A DNA stretch of 64,000 bases from Bactrocera neohumeralis (taxonomy: Eukaryota; Arthropoda; Insecta; Diptera; Tephritidae), in the NCBI RefSeq assembly GCF_024586455.1, contig NC_065919.1:41020839-41084838 (forward strand), in the 5' to 3' direction. The translations under genes and the position numbers were made by a program. The notes beneath the pieces are model-generated. The model worked only from the letters and a program-made list of their open reading frames with translations, was not told the DNA's origin and did not search any database. Shown piece by piece: positions 1 through 11,878 of the stretch. Each line of letters starts with the position of its first letter. Positions within the stretch are counted from its first letter, which is position 1.

Positions 1-640
1 GAAATTCTTTTAACTGAGCTAAGTTTTTGGAGCCCACTCTAATCTACATTTTATGCTGAAGAAAAGAGTTAAGCTTATTTTGACAATCGAAAGAAGGGAG
101 ATATTTCGAAATTATTATGATTTTAAACTTTAATTTGCTGACTGAAAAGGTTACAATTTGTCACTTTGTTTTATTTTTTCTCTTTCTGCTCGTTTTAGTT
201 ATCACCACCACCTCACACACAAAATATCAATTATCTAAGTTTTTGCCAATACTGAGGGCTCAATATGAAGAATTTGAAATGAAAGTTTTATCTTGCGTAC
301 AAAGGGACTATTGTTTAACTCCAGTAAAGTTTTATACAATATATTTACTTGAAGCTATTGGTATATGCGCTCATTCCTGTCTATGCGATTGTTCTTCCAT
401 CCGTACCATCCGCACAAGCGATGCTTTTGTTGGAAAGCGTTTGAAGGATTACTTTTATTTCACACAGAGCCATAAATACTTTTTGCCATACACTTCTGTA
501 CACAGTTTTCCAGATATAGAGATATGATTTCGTTAAAAAAATGTTTTTTGCATAATGTAAAGTACAATCGATACAATTAAGTTCTGAATATAACATCACT
601 CAAATGACCCAATTTTCGAGTATTTTTTACACTAAATTAA
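1..640. other. AT-rich stretch, no gene supported
   Basis: Open frames exist on both strands (117-527 plus, 381-599 minus) but they overlap, have no recognisable motif, and their composition fits AT-rich non-coding DNA. I see no repeat match to the rest of the window. Confidence 0.5.
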
Positions 641-822
641 GCCGTATGTCATGAATAGCATGTTCAATATTGGCTTCTGAAGCTTGAAGAGAGTCTGGTT
701 TGTTGCTAAAAACCAATGACATTAAATAGCCTCACAAGAGGTAGTCTAATGGTATAAAAGCACAACTTCTTGGAGTCCATTCAATGTCACAATTTCTTAA
801 AATAATCGAATCCCCAAGAAGT
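641..822 (-). pseudogene. Remnant of DD41D mariner transposase, C-terminal part
   Basis: On the minus strand this reads SCAFIPLDYLL, a stop, then GYLMSLVFSNKPDSLQ. It matches the region around the third catalytic Asp (PLDYFLWGY..K..VYRNKP) of the better transposase at 23296-24410. The tryptophan after DYLL is a stop codon. The DNA is recognisably paralogous to 47835-47985, sharing gtcatgaa, gtagtctaa and acttcttggagtcca, so both are old copies of one mariner lineage. It is cut on its right by a DINE-like repeat at about 823. No function is expected. Confidence 0.6.
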
Positions 823-1255
823 AAGAAAAACCCAAGTTCGGGTATAACCGAACATTTCGTAGTCTTAAAACTTGCAATAATTAAGGCCATGGAAGTACCA
901 TGTACTAGAGTAATATAAAAATGTTAGCGGAATGCCAAATACCAAATTTCGTCGAAACGGGCGGGCGATTCCTGAAATATTGCACTCCACCAATCGTCAC
1001 ACCCATCGTCTAATTTTCATACTGGCTCTCATACCATTTCGGAGATAAAGTTTAATGTCTCTGATGTATTTAGTTATTAGTTTATTACGTTTTTAAGAGT
1101 TTTTAATAGCACCGTTATATGACGAGAAACCGGGGTTATCTTCCAATTTCATCCATTTTCACACTCTCGGTAGAAGTTTGTATAATATTTGTTCTAAGCA
1201 AATCTGGTAGTTGTAGCTTTAGTGTCTTAGGAGATATATGTATACATTAAATTTA
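823..1255 (+). repeat. DINE-like interspersed repeat, family C, decayed copy
   Basis: Begins with a form of the family start (aagttcgggtataaccgaac, a short palindrome) and runs through diverged family-C text: a 'ttcatccattttcacactctcgg' type segment near 1148 and a 'gtagctttagtgtcttaggagatat' segment near 1213. The same order of blocks occurs, mostly in reverse, at 6930-8060, 32640-33838 and 44880-45385. Non-coding. Confidence 0.6.
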
Positions 1256-2330
1256 TCAGTGCTTTGTTCTCATGTATTATCACCACGGAACCTCTAATTG
1301 TTTTTATTGTATTACCGAACGAGTTTAAAGTTCACTTCTTATTTTATATAGTTGTTTTACCCAGCATTTAATACGTGAAAATCAGTTGTTTAGAATGCTT
1401 GCACTTTGGGAAGATTAAATGTCGTAAGCTTCACAAAAATTAGCTATATATCTCAAGAGTTTTTTGAGTAAAACACAAAGGGGGAAGACTCAGGTGGACT
1501 AAATTCGATAAGCATTATAACATCCGAGTGAGGAGAATTAGTGCATTGGTATTGTATTATGAGAGATTCACAAATTCGTGTCACGGTAATTGCCGGGAAC
1601 TAATCCTCATATGTATCAGTGAGTGCTTGGGTTGAATATTACCTTTTGGGTAATTGGGCGCAGCAGCGTATTTCCATCCATCACCGGTATTCTGGTTGTG
1701 GTTGTGATATTTATGCACAGCCACAAATTTAATAGAATTTATTTAAGTGCATTACGTGCCGCAGATGATGGAATAAACTTAAAAAGGAGTAAAGGATTCG
1801 CGATGGCACTCCGCCGCATGGGCATGTCAGTTTACAGAAAGCAAGCACCCAAACACATTATCGAATGCCTGCTCTCACTTAAGCAGATGTATGCAATGGC
1901 TGGTTAATTTATTGCAATTGGGCGGAAAACGCTGTTGCGCACAGACTAGCCCAAAGCAACCGTAAAGCGACATCTTGAATTAATGGCCGAGCCGTCACCT
2001 ACAGAAGCAAGCACTCGCTACTGATGCACCGACATAAGTGGCAGCGCAGTCAAGGACTTGTACACCAAAGATTCATCAGTTGTCACACTGCAGAGTGCAT
2101 GTGCTAGAATTTTCTTAGCAATAAATTGAAATTTTTCATCAAAAGATGCCGTTACGGCTTTAAGCGATTGTTCCGGTTGTGCTTGTGCGTTATGGTCGGC
2201 GCTGAACCCTAAACAGGCGCAACAATATGACTTTGTGGTACTCATGCACGGGTTCATCGGATCATAAACGCGTTAAGAGAAATGATAATTGTTATATATT
2301 ATATATAATATTTAATATATATAAATTAGG
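1256..2330. other. Unassigned, with a GC-richer block at about 1620-2260
   Basis: The block is less AT-rich than its surroundings and holds open frames at 1623-1907 (plus, 94 codons) and 2018-2257 (minus, 79 codons). Neither translation shows a family motif I recognise and neither has convincing splice sites. It could be a fragment of an unidentified transposon. Confidence 0.3.
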
Positions 2331-2800
2331 GTGATTCAAAAAAAATTTTTTTTTTTCGTTTGGTACTCGGAAAAATAGGTTCCTAGACACCTCCAAGAAA
2401 GCCTCTCCAAACATGAGGGAAGGTCCTCCTACATACAGTTTTCTATTTTTTCTTATTATCAGATAGTAAAATTTATATCTCGCTTCCAACTACTTGAAAA
2501 AATATCTTGTTCCTTAGATTTTGTAGGAAATTAAATGCTCTACTAAAAAGGTCTATTATGATTTTTTCGTAAGCCCAAACGTTTAACAGATATTAACAGT
2601 TAAAGTTTGATTATTTTTGGGAAAATTTTTTATTTCTTATGAATTTTATAACTCAATGAAAAAAAATTATTAGATTCAAAAAGTCCTGTTTACTTGTATG
2701 ATAAAGTTCCGATATCTTAATGAACATATATCCCGTCACTTTAGTAAGTTCGATGTTCATTATGATCTCTAGTACACTAAAATGAGAGGTTTGATTTTTT
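2331..2800 (+). repeat. Interspersed repeat, family F, copy 1
   Basis: Starts ttagggtgattcaaaaa and shares an ordered series of blocks with 13105-13400: a taggttc..tagacac..aagaaa block, then a gtaggaaa..taaat block, with aatgaattttataa in both. Divergence is high, so the copies are old. Non-coding. Confidence 0.4.
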
Positions 2801-4499
2801 GTTTGTGACGAGGTTTACCAGGGCCCAAAGATTTTTCGAAATATTTTAAACTAATCGATATAAATATGACGTTGTGTATTTCAACACGAAGAAGAGTATT
2901 TCACCACGACCAGTAACGACATCAAAAGATTTATAAATTTAAGTTTGGTGCAGAGGTACAGCAATGAAAACTACCTGTGCTTTAAAAAAGTAGGCGTTTT
3001 CCAACCTCTTTAGTGTTAACAATTCATATTCCATGACTATCCCAAGTTTAAAAGTAGCTGCATGAGTGAAGGTTGCACTAGTGAAAGATTTCCTAAGAAT
3101 GTACTACTATCATTGAAACAATAATGTATCCATCATACAAAGTATATTATTTTCTATTTCAGAATTACTATACTACTCGATATAAATTACGAATTAGATT
3201 TCGAATAAGCAAATTAACTGTTCCGAATTTATCACTGCCTTATAATAGCCGGCTTACATCATTATCGACATGTTAGATATTCACGGTATTGAGGCACTCC
3301 GAAGTACTTTAAGCTGTTGGTTCGCTTCGCATGTTTTTTTTTAATATATATTTATTTGCAATCTATCAATTGACAATCATCAAATTTTTTAAATACATTA
3401 ATAGTGACAGGATTGATTGTTCTCTATTGAGACTAATCAATGTATTCCTAAATTATTTTATTTGCTTAAACTTCTTAAAACTACTTTTTTTTACATTTTG
3501 ATCTTCCATATAGATTTTAAGTAGTTTTAAGAAACATCGCATTGAAGGTGATTTTAACTTCTATGATATTTGATATAAATATATTCCTAAAATATTTCTA
3601 CATTTTGATATGAAAAAAATAATGTCAAATAGTGGTAAGCTTTTATTGCTACTATTATTTTAGAATTAAAAAAAATGTTTTTATATTGTATAAGATCTTT
3701 ATTATATTTTTTTATATTAATATAATAATTCATTTACACTATTGAAATATTGAACTGTTAAATTTATAAATAAAAAATGTACATTTATACTATTTGGTAT
3801 TTTGTTTAATTTGGGCATTTAAGATTTCAAGGTTTGTATCAGCAAAAAATGACCTGCATAGTAGTTACTAAACAAATTATGTTATAAACTCTGCGTATTA
3901 CCATATAATAACCACTACTTACTTCATTTTAAGTCTACGGAATTATTACCCACGAAAGATTAAAAATATTTAAATCAGATGAAAACACACACACACAGGG
4001 AAGAGAAAAAGAAAGTCAAGTCATCGCAGAGTGATTATTGAAGCATATGCTTCCATGTCAATATATATTCAGCAATCTATTTCGTAATTAATTGTTCTGT
4101 GTCACGCATTCGCTGAGTTGTACTCAGTCAACAAGTGATGAAAGGGGCGCGGATGAATTCATGTGCATGTTTAGCCCAAATAAATCACGCTAACTAAATG
4201 TCAACTTTCCCGTTTTCTAACTTGCCTGATAAATATGCAATAATAAGCCGTTGTTTAATTTTCTTATGTTTTACCATATATTAAACGTATGATGGTATTT
4301 CACATAAAAATATTCTATTAAATATTTCTCAGAAATAAAATCGTTTGATAATGACATTGGCGATAGTGGTCTAAAATTAAAGCGGAATGAGGGTTATTTA
4401 TATACAAAAATGCTATATTTAACTGTTACACATCTGTACGGGTCTCAACTATCGGTTTTAGCGAATCAACTCTATACGTAAAAAAATTCAAATTACATA
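2801..4499. other. AT-rich intergenic DNA
   Basis: I see no gene, no long inverted repeat and no clear transposon ends. A short (CA)n run lies near 3985-3997. Confidence 0.4.
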
Positions 4500-4603
4500 C
4501 TCTTACTCTTGCAACATGTTGCTACACAGTGTAATAGTTTTGTTCACCCAGCGGTTGTACGTATCAGCAAAAACTTAAAGAGGTAGATATGGGGTTATAT
4601 ATA
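4500..4603 (-). repeat. Fragment of DINE-like repeat end
   Basis: actcttgcaacatgttgcta near 4505, followed by tagttttgttcaccc, is a diverged, reverse-oriented 3' end of the repeat family seen intact at 63680-64000. The mariner at 4604 is inserted in its tatata stretch, at a TA. Confidence 0.5.
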
Positions 4604-5760
4604 CAGGGTGGCGCAAAAGTATTCTTCCTATCAGAAGATGCTATAAATTTTGCAGTTGACCTCTACTGTCAGTTCTGTTTTGACATTTGTGTAGTAAACA
4701 CATGCGAAATACACGTAAATAAATAATGGTACGCTACACTGCTCCAGAACGCGGGTTATTGGTGATTATTTATTTGAACAATAATCGGTCGATGACTTTG
4801 GCACACCGTGAATTTCGTCGCAGATTTCCTGGCCGTCCGACGCCTACTGGTGAAACACTGCGACGTTTAGCTGCTCGACTCGAAGAGACTGGCATAACAC
4901 GAGATGCTGGAAGGCGTGGCAGACCCCGGAGAAGCCGTTCTGCAGAGGATATTGCTGCTGTTGCTGAGGATGCCATGGAAGCGCCGTCAACATCGACCAG
5001 ACGATGTGCCACTCAAATGGATATCAGTCGACGGTGTTTACAGCGAACTTTGGTACAAGATTTGAAGATGTTTCCGTACAAAGTCCAGACGGTGCATCAA
5101 CTGTTAGATGCTGACCGCCAATCGCGTCTAACATAAGCTCAAGCCATCCGTAACCACCAAGATGATTTTTCATCAAAAATAATCATAAACGATGATGCCC
5201 ATTTTCCTTTGCGGGTACGTAAATAAGCAAAATTTACACTTCTGGGGCATTGAAAATCCTCGTGTAACTCACGAAGAGCCATTAGACTCGCTCAAAGTCA
5301 CTGTATGGTGTGCTGTTTTCGCTGGAGGAGTCATCGGACCTTTTTTCTTCGAGTGGTGAGCGCTACAGAGCAATGATCAACGAGTTCTTTTTACCGCAAC
5401 TTGATGAATTGGGATTGGAATACATGTGGTTCCAACAGGACGGTAAAACGGCAAACACTGCACGTGCCACAACCGATATGCTGAAGGATGCATTTCCCGG
5501 GCTCCTAATTCCCCGTTTTGGCGATTTGCACTGTCCAGAAAGGTCGCCTGATTTGACCGCTCCAGATTTCTTTTTGTGGGGCTTTTTTAAAGTCGCGGGT
5601 TTATGTCAGCAGGCCTCAGACTTTTGCAGCTCTTAAAGACAATATCCGTCAAGAATGTGAGGACCTATCGCCGGAAGTTCTGGCCAAAGTGATGGAAAAT
5701 GCCATAAAAAGAGCTCAAATGACAATAAACTGTGGCGGCGGCCACATTAAAAAATCAAAT
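4604..5760 (+). mobile_element. Tc1/mariner-superfamily element, DD41D type, defective
   Basis: The left end cagggtggcgcaaaagtatt follows a TA dinucleotide, the usual mariner target. A transposase pseudogene fills the element. No matching right inverted repeat is visible: the sequence after the transposase runs straight into the DINE-like repeat at 5764, so the right end is lost or was replaced. It lies within an older repeat fragment (4500-4603). Confidence 0.75.
4726..5732 (+). pseudogene. DD41D mariner transposase, multiply broken
   Basis: Start ATG at 4726 opens a 136-codon frame with the N-terminal helix-turn-helix region and an arginine-rich linker (GRRGRPRRS). After the stop at 5134-5136 the frame continues to the first catalytic Asp (IINDDAHF), then shifts near 5210 to GYVNKQNLHFWGIENPR and VWCAVFAGGVIGPFFF. 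It shifts again after 5340 to ERYRAMINEFFLPQL and the second Asp in MWFQQDGKTANTAR. The third Asp is in TAPDFFLWG, with 41 residues between the last two, hence DD41D. A further shift near 5590 leads to KSRVYVSRPQTFAALKDNI. A short deletion sits between FFF and ERYR. It is homologous throughout to 23296-24410 but clearly older. A full-length family member is about 350-370 residues. Confidence 0.85.
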
Positions 5761-5763
5761 AAA

Positions 5764-6846
5764 AACAAGTAAGGAAGGGCAAAGTTCGGGTGTCACCGAA
5801 CATTTTATACTCTCGCATGATAAAGTGATAATCGAGATTTATGTATACGTCATTTACATATTTTTCAAATACCGTATTTTTGTAAAGTTTTATTCCGCTA
5901 TCATCATTGGTTCCTAATGTATGTACTCGTATTATACAGAAAAGGCATCAGATGGAATTCAAAATATTGTTCTATTGGAAGAAGGCGTGGTTGTGAACCG
6001 ATTTCACCTATATTTTGTACATGTCATCAGGGTGTTAAGAAAATATTATATACCGAATTTCATTGAAATCGGTCTAGCAATTCCTGAGATATGGTTTTTG
6101 GTCCATAAGTGGGCGAGGCCACTCCCATTTTCAATTTTTAAAAAACGCCTGGGTGCAGCTTCCTTCTGCAATTTCTTCCGCAAAATTTTGTGTTTCTGAC
6201 GTTTTTTGTTAGTCCGTTAACGCACTTTTAGTGATTTTCAACATAACCTTTGTATGGGAGGTGGGCGTGGTTATTATCCGATTTCTTCCATTTTTGAACT
6301 GTGTATGGAAATGCCTGAAGGAAAGGACTCTGTAGAGTTTGGTTGACATAGCTATAGTAGTTTTCGAGATATGTACAAAAAACTTAGTAGGGGGAGGGGC
6401 CACGCCCACTTTTCCAAAAAAATTACGTCCAAATATGCCCCTTCCTTATGCGATCCTTTGTGCCAAATTTTACTTTAATATCTTTATTTATGGCTTAGTT
6501 ATGACACTTTATAGGTTTTCGGTTTCCGCCATTTTGTGGGCGTGGCAGTGAGCCGATTTTGCCCATCTTCGAACTTAACCTTCTTATGGAGCCAAGAAAT
6601 ACGTGTACCAAGTTTCATCAAGATATCTCAATTTTTACTCAAGTTACAGCTTGCGCGGACGGACGCGGACAGACGGACGGACGGACAGACAGACATCCGG
6701 ATTTCAACTCTACTCGTCACCCTGATCACTTTGGTATATATAACCCTATATCTGACTCTTTTAGTTTTAGGACTTACAAACAACCGTTATGTGAACAAAA
6801 CTATAATAAAAAACTCTCCTTAGCAACTTTGTTGCGAGAGTATAAT
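5764..6846 (+). repeat. DINE-like interspersed repeat, family A, full-length copy (A1)
   Basis: The most complete copy, about 1.08 kb. It starts aacaagtaaggaagggc, then ttcgggtgtcaccgaac (short palindrome) and ttttatactctcgcatg. It ends gcaactttgttgcgagagtat, so TATACTCTCGCA near the start is mirrored by TGCGAGAGTATA at the end. A (GTCY)n-type microsatellite, written here as ggacggacggacagacag, lies near 6660-6690. Several ggcgtgg / ccacgccc motifs are internal. Small open frames recur in every copy because the DNA recurs; they are not genes. Architecture resembles DINE-1/INE-1 Helentron-type elements (inference). Confidence 0.75.
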
Positions 6847-6929
6847 AATCCACAAGTAGAATCAAAGTTTTTCATTTTTTAAAAAAATTACAGCCAAAAA
6901 ACATGGGAAGGTTATTTTTTCGCCACCTG

Positions 6930-8060
6930 TTATAAATTATAAGGATGAAGATAGGAGTTGAAATCCGAGAGACTTTCCGTCTGTCCGTCCGTCCGTGCAA
7001 TCTGTAACTTAAATAAAAAATAGGATATCTTGGTGAAACTTGGTTCACATGTTCCTTGGCCATTAAAAAAACATATATAATGCTATAACTAAGCTGTAAA
7101 ATAAGATATAGAACTGTAATTTGGATTACAGTAGCAAGGGATACCTCCCATATTACAGACGTGACAGAGCTCTCCTTTAGGTGAAATCACATAACTCGGG
7201 TCTTGTTCGCACGATTTTTACCATTTTCAGTACATAACATTCTTCATCTTTCGAAATCGAACTTCAACCACGTCAACTCCCCATATACCAAAATTGAAAA
7301 TTCGATTTGATTATTTCACTTTTCGATGTACAGATCAAGAAGCAATTAATATAATGAGATACACCTTTGCACAATATGTCAATTGGACGATGGGGGTTGC
7401 ACATATGTGTCGCCGGGTGAGTAGGTCTCAACCAATTTTAACCAAATTTAGAACCTAATGTTAATCCTCGCGATTCTACGTTACATTGTAAAAATTGGCG
7501 CAATCGGATTGCAACCACGTCTGTTTCCCATATAATACGATATAAATTGTATTTAGATCTTGCGTTTTCCAGTACTCGAATCAAGGACCTATGAATATAT
7601 TCAGATAAAACGTTACTCAAATAGTACAGTTGTTGTACCGAAAGTGGGATATTTGATGCACTATAATTTAATAGCGAAAATAATTGAAATTAGCGAAAAC
7701 TCACTTACCTAAATTTCCAAATTCCATATATAATGGTTATTATATTCTAACAAACATTATGTTGAAACTGTCGGTCAGTGTATGAGTTAAATCTTTAAAA
7801 ATTGCTTGAATATATTTTCTCGAGCACACCGGAATAATAGCAAAGTTGGTGAAAATAGACAAGATTATTTCTGCCCCCACTTTACAGCTGTCTGTAATCG
7901 TTAACGTTGGTCAAAATATATGATATTTCGGTGAAGTTAAGTGAAAGTAAATATATCGGGACCCAGCCGACCAATTTCAACCAAATCTTGTACGTGAAAT
8001 TTTCCTCACATTCCTTTGTAACAGTGCAAAAAATAGGCGGAAGTCGGTCTGCGACCACAC
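6930..8060 (-). repeat. DINE-like interspersed repeat, family C, up to the assembly gap
   Basis: In reverse orientation it shows the (GTCY)n tract (gtctgtccgtccgtccgt near 6980), then 'tgtaacttaaataaaa..atatcttggtgaaacttggt' and later ordered blocks shared with 32640-33838. The copy runs into the N gap, so its 5' end is missing. Non-coding. Confidence 0.6.
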
Positions 8061-8160
8061 NNNNNNNNNNNNNNNNNNNNNNNNNNNNNNNNNNNNNNNN
8101 NNNNNNNNNNNNNNNNNNNNNNNNNNNNNNNNNNNNNNNNNNNNNNNNNNNNNNNNNNNN
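8061..8160. other. Assembly gap (100 N)
   Basis: Exactly 100 N, the conventional placeholder for a gap of unknown size. It separates family-C repeat from copia protease sequence, so an unknown amount of the copia pol gene may be missing here. Confidence 0.99.
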
Positions 8161-8164
8161 GTTT

Positions 8165-9138
8165 TTGGAAAAAAAAAATTGGTTATTTGGGTTTTACAAT
8201 GGTCAATCACGCCAAAGCAACCCAAATTTTTTTCACAGGCCGTATTTTTTAAAAAAGCGAACCGTGAAACACAAATGCAAGTTGCACTACTATCTACGTT
8301 TCCGTTATTCGTTTTTGTATGCATCATAAAACAAGACCGTTAAACCTTGTTGCTTTCTTGCTTGCACTCACTCTTTTTCGGCTGTCTACATGCTGCTGCA
8401 AAATGTCCACGCCGACTGCAATTGAAAAACTTGGCATTTTTACCGTTTTTACTGTTCTTGTTGTTGTTTCCTAAACCGTTTGCTACGCTTGCTTTGTTTT
8501 TGTTCTGGAAATTACTAGATACGCATGTCTTAGCTTGCATTAGCACTTCTGTACTTTTATCTTGTTTTTCTTCAATTGTACATTGCCGCGCACACTCTTC
8601 CAGTAATTTCACTTTAACGCATTAAATGATGGTAATGCGTCCCGTGTTTCCATTGCAACAACAAAATTTTCATATTGCGCCGGCGAACTTGATAATAAAA
8701 TTATCACTAATATTTCCTCTGAAAGTTCAACTTCTATTTCAGAGAGACTCTCGCGAATTCCACAAAATTCGTTTATATGATTTGCAATAGCAGTCGACCT
8801 CAAACATATTTAGTTGTAATAGTTTTTAAACAACAAAAATCTTTCGCAGGTCCTTTTGGGATGTTTTTGCGGAACTTATTCCATGCTACCAATGCGCTTG
8901 TCAAATGCTTCACATGGTTTATTTGTGACGGTTTTACACAAAGTAAAATTGAAGCCAATGCTTTCTCATTTTTAATATCATATGCCACTTTTTCCGCAGT
9001 CGTCATAGTGTCTGATTTGACCTCACGGCCACACACAACGCCCCACAGATCGGAGTGTACAAGAACACTTTTCATTTGCACCGACCACGCCGCGTAATTA
9101 GAATCGTCCAATTTTTCGATTTGGAAAAGCGAACTCAT
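8165..9138 (-). pseudogene. Copia-type retrotransposon gag and start of protease
   Basis: ATG at 9138 opens a typical copia gag: KLDDSNYAAWSVQMKSVL is the conserved 'W..M...L' start and continues to 8800. A second frame (8803-8609) reads LSEEILVIILLSSSPAQYE, matching the gag helix 'L..LP..y..f'. A third (8612-8340) ends in a zinc knuckle, FFNCSRRGHFAAAC. The first Cys of the CX2CX4HX4C knuckle is Phe, so metal binding is probably lost. Still on the minus strand, 8327 to 8165 reads VDSSATC, the aspartic protease active site DSGAT with Gly changed to Ser. Two frame changes break the gag. Order gag-protease is as expected for Ty1/copia elements, and reverse transcriptase would lie in or beyond the gap. 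Pro-Gag would normally form particles; this copy cannot. Confidence 0.85.
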
Positions 9139-9298
9139 TGTCTTTTAAACCATAATACACCGACGGACAGTATAATTATTTGCGTTTACGAATTAAAATA
9201 CCGACACACAGTCTATCGCTATATTAACACACAACAATGCGTGCGCACAAGTCTATCACACAATTTCAAATTCGCGAATGTCAACACACAGCAGTGCG

Positions 9299-9311
9299 CT
9301 GGCCCATAACC
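9299..9311 (-). other. Copia primer-binding site (initiator tRNA-Met half)
   Basis: On the minus strand ggttatgggccag follows ...aaaca. Copia elements use an internal part of initiator tRNA-Met as primer, with a PBS of the form GGTTATGGGCC (established knowledge). It lies about 160 bp upstream of the gag ATG, the expected place, and marks the 3' edge of the 5' LTR at about 9312. Confidence 0.75.
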
Positions 9312-10290
9312 TGTTTGAAAGATTTTAAGAGATAACATTTATCGAATGAATAAAGACGCATTTGGATGTTAAATTACGTTTATTACATTTTACAAGGAGC
9401 CTGCTTTAGAAGCTTTAAAAAATTGAATTATTTTTGTCTAAATCTCTTTAAAAATTTTCCAAACTTAACTTGAACATAAACTATTAAAAAATACGAATCT
9501 CTTTGAATTGTTTGTTTCCGATAGAAATCTCGACCTGCATCCTGCCCGCCGTCTGGCATATGCACATGCGAGAAGCATCTGGCAATTGCTTTTCAAATGC
9601 AGAATGTTAAAGATTTCGTATCCAAAAAATTTGCGGATGATATTTAAATATATAGTACACATGTACATATGTATAAATATAAACCCTACAAATTTCGCTT
9701 TAATCATTTATTTCTTTTCCTCCCAAAAAAAGCTAAAAAAAATGACTTTTTTAAGCCTCTAAAAAAGGCTTCCCTCTTAAATATCCGCATTTTTTCCAAA
9801 ACTCAATAATTAAGACATTTCGTGTTTTATTCTAATGTTTTCTCCTATAGAAATAAAGATAAATTAATTCGTAACAATAAAAATAACTTGATTTCTTAAC
9901 TTACAATTCAAATCTGTGCGCGACTAACTTCTTGATTTGTTTCTGTCAGCAAAACCGATAAAATTAAATTCCGTGACACCCAAAACCGATACAAATTCTG
10001 TTTCGAATATCAAACCAATAATATCTGAATTCTTGACACCTACTGCTTTTTTTTGATCGGTTTCAGTTCTGATTCCGCAACACCCCTGATAATGATGAGG
10101 TTTACATAACTTCTCCTTATTGGATCCCAGAAAAATCCAGAATTGCGGACGTCCAACAACTTAATGGCGACGTATAGTAAAGCCGACTTCAAAGCTTGTT
10201 ATACTAACTGGAATAGTCTATCGCAACACTGGACGACTTTAAAGCTTTTATTTTGGCCCTAAGCGTCAACCGGAGTTAAAGGAAACTATG
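9312..10290. other. Unassigned; left part may hold the copia 5' LTR
   Basis: If 9299-9311 is the PBS, the minus-strand LTR starts at 9312 and extends right. On the minus strand an aataaa occurs near 9380 within the putative LTR. I cannot find the outer LTR edge. The rest shows no gene. Confidence 0.3.
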
Positions 10291-10800
10291 TACATACGAG
10301 TACTATATATACAGTGAAATTCTCCATTACGGACAGTCCTAAAAGCCGGTAACCAAAAATTGTATACACTCGAATTTTTTGTAGGATTAAAGGCTAGAAA
10401 ATACTTTCAGGTGTTGACCAAACTTTCTTCTAAAGAATATTGCATACAAAATCAACATGCTCTATTCGAAGATACCAAAAGGACTACAAGTTTGATATCT
10501 TATTGGCATAGCCTTATTTGTCATAGCCTCGATTAGTTTCGTTACTATATTTGCTGGACCGAAATATTTATATTAAAATCAAACTAATTAACTCAAATGA
10601 AACATACTTACATATGTGATATTTACTCAACCAAAATGGGCCAAATTTTATATATTGAGTATATGAGGAAAACATCAACTAGATGATCGAAAATCAGTAT
10701 ATTAGGGATATGAAGTTAAGACCAAGATCTAAACGAATTTCATTCATATTCAGCGAAAAACCACATTATTCTTAAGAAAAATTGTCCGCTTTAATTAAAA
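10291..10800. other. AT-rich, probable decayed repeat
   Basis: The phrase aaaacatcaactag near 10673 recurs near 36165 in a similar context, suggesting a dispersed repeat. No gene is visible. Confidence 0.3.
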
Positions 10801-11457
10801 TACACCCAACTCTTTTTTTACACGGTAGATACGTTCCTCAAAAAAAACCGTGTAAAAATAGAGGCGTTTCCTATAGTAAAATGGGGGATACGTTCCATGT
10901 CATCTGAAAACCGTGTAAGATGAAATAAGGAACTATATTTACTTCGAAAAACCATGTAAAAACTGTTGAAAACTATAAAATTTCAGATATGCATACAAAT
11001 TGTATATTCATATGGCATTTTATTGAACATTAAAACTTAAAATACATACATAATTCATATAAGTGAAAAATTGGTAGATTAAGCAAAAACCTAAGAATCT
11101 GAAATTAGAATAGAACTAGAGAAAAAATATTTACATAGCTACATAATTATTCGTCGCTACTTTATAACAAGCGCAATTGTTTGTGACGAACTGGACTAAA
11201 GTCGGTATCGTCACTGGAGATATCCATTTCAGCAATGTAAATATCACGCGAACAAAATGTGTAGGTAAGAGTTATCGAATAAGAGGATTTCCCAGTTACT
11301 ACTATGTATGTATGTCCATTTCAGCAATGGTGCTAAGTGTAGCAAAAACAAACATAATTACAAGACAGTGCTTTCGAAACCGTACTAGAAATTGAGGAAA
11401 ATTATGTAACTTCAAATCCGTGTAAAAAGAACCCGTGTAAAAAAAGAGTTGGGTGTA
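10801..11457. mobile_element. MITE with perfect 25-bp terminal inverted repeats
   Basis: 10801-10825 (starting tacacccaactcttttttta) is the exact reverse complement of 11433-11457. If the outer TA is taken as the target duplication, the ends are CACCCAACTC...GAGTTGGGTG with TA on both sides, as in Tc1/mariner/pogo insertions. Short ccgtgtaaaa motifs recur inside both ends (near 10849, 10908, 11418, 11433), like the repeated end motifs of Tigger/pogo elements. There is no transposase; the 72-codon frame at 11177-11395 looks fortuitous. Perfect ends suggest fairly recent insertion. Confidence 0.85.
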
Positions 11458-11838
11458 TAACATATATTGACCGCCATAAATGCTTCAAAGTTAGATGGAA
11501 AGGCAAAATCATCAAATATCACGTATATTGAGGGGACTATTTGGATTGATTAAATTTTTGGTATTACTCAAGTATATTTAGAAAAAAAATTTTCACGCAC
11601 TTATGTGAAGATAATATACAGACTGACCGACACTGTTAGACTAACGAAAATCTTTTTACGTACATAAGTATGTATGTTTAACATACTGATATTTTATAAT
11701 TGCAATATTTATTGTACTGTTTATGCAACCTTAAATAAATTCAACTGTGAAAAAATTATATATAGTATATAGTTCTTTTCTTTAAATGTAAATTGTTCTT
11801 TCGGTGAAAAATTCTTTGAATATGTTCTTTTTATTTCA
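11458..11838. other. AT-rich upstream region of the RIIa-like gene
   Basis: No coding signal. It ends in ttctttttatttcag at 11838, a good 3' splice site directly before the short leader of the gene at 11879, so a 5' UTR intron may lie here. Confidence 0.35.
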
Positions 11839-11878
11839 GAACTTATATTAATAATCGCCACAGTATTAATCAACCATA

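Noticed and set aside
117..527. 136-codon ORF with a hydrophobic start, overlapped by a minus-strand ORF
   Set aside because: No motif, no splice context, composition of AT-rich non-coding DNA.
1623..1907. 94-codon ORF in a GC-richer block
   Set aside because: No recognised domain and no supporting exon structure; recorded only as an unassigned block.
6209..6409. Small ORF (MGVAPPPTKFF...) that recurs at 21955-22155 and 61028-61285
   Set aside because: It recurs because the DINE-like repeat recurs; frames differ in length and carry stops in other copies.
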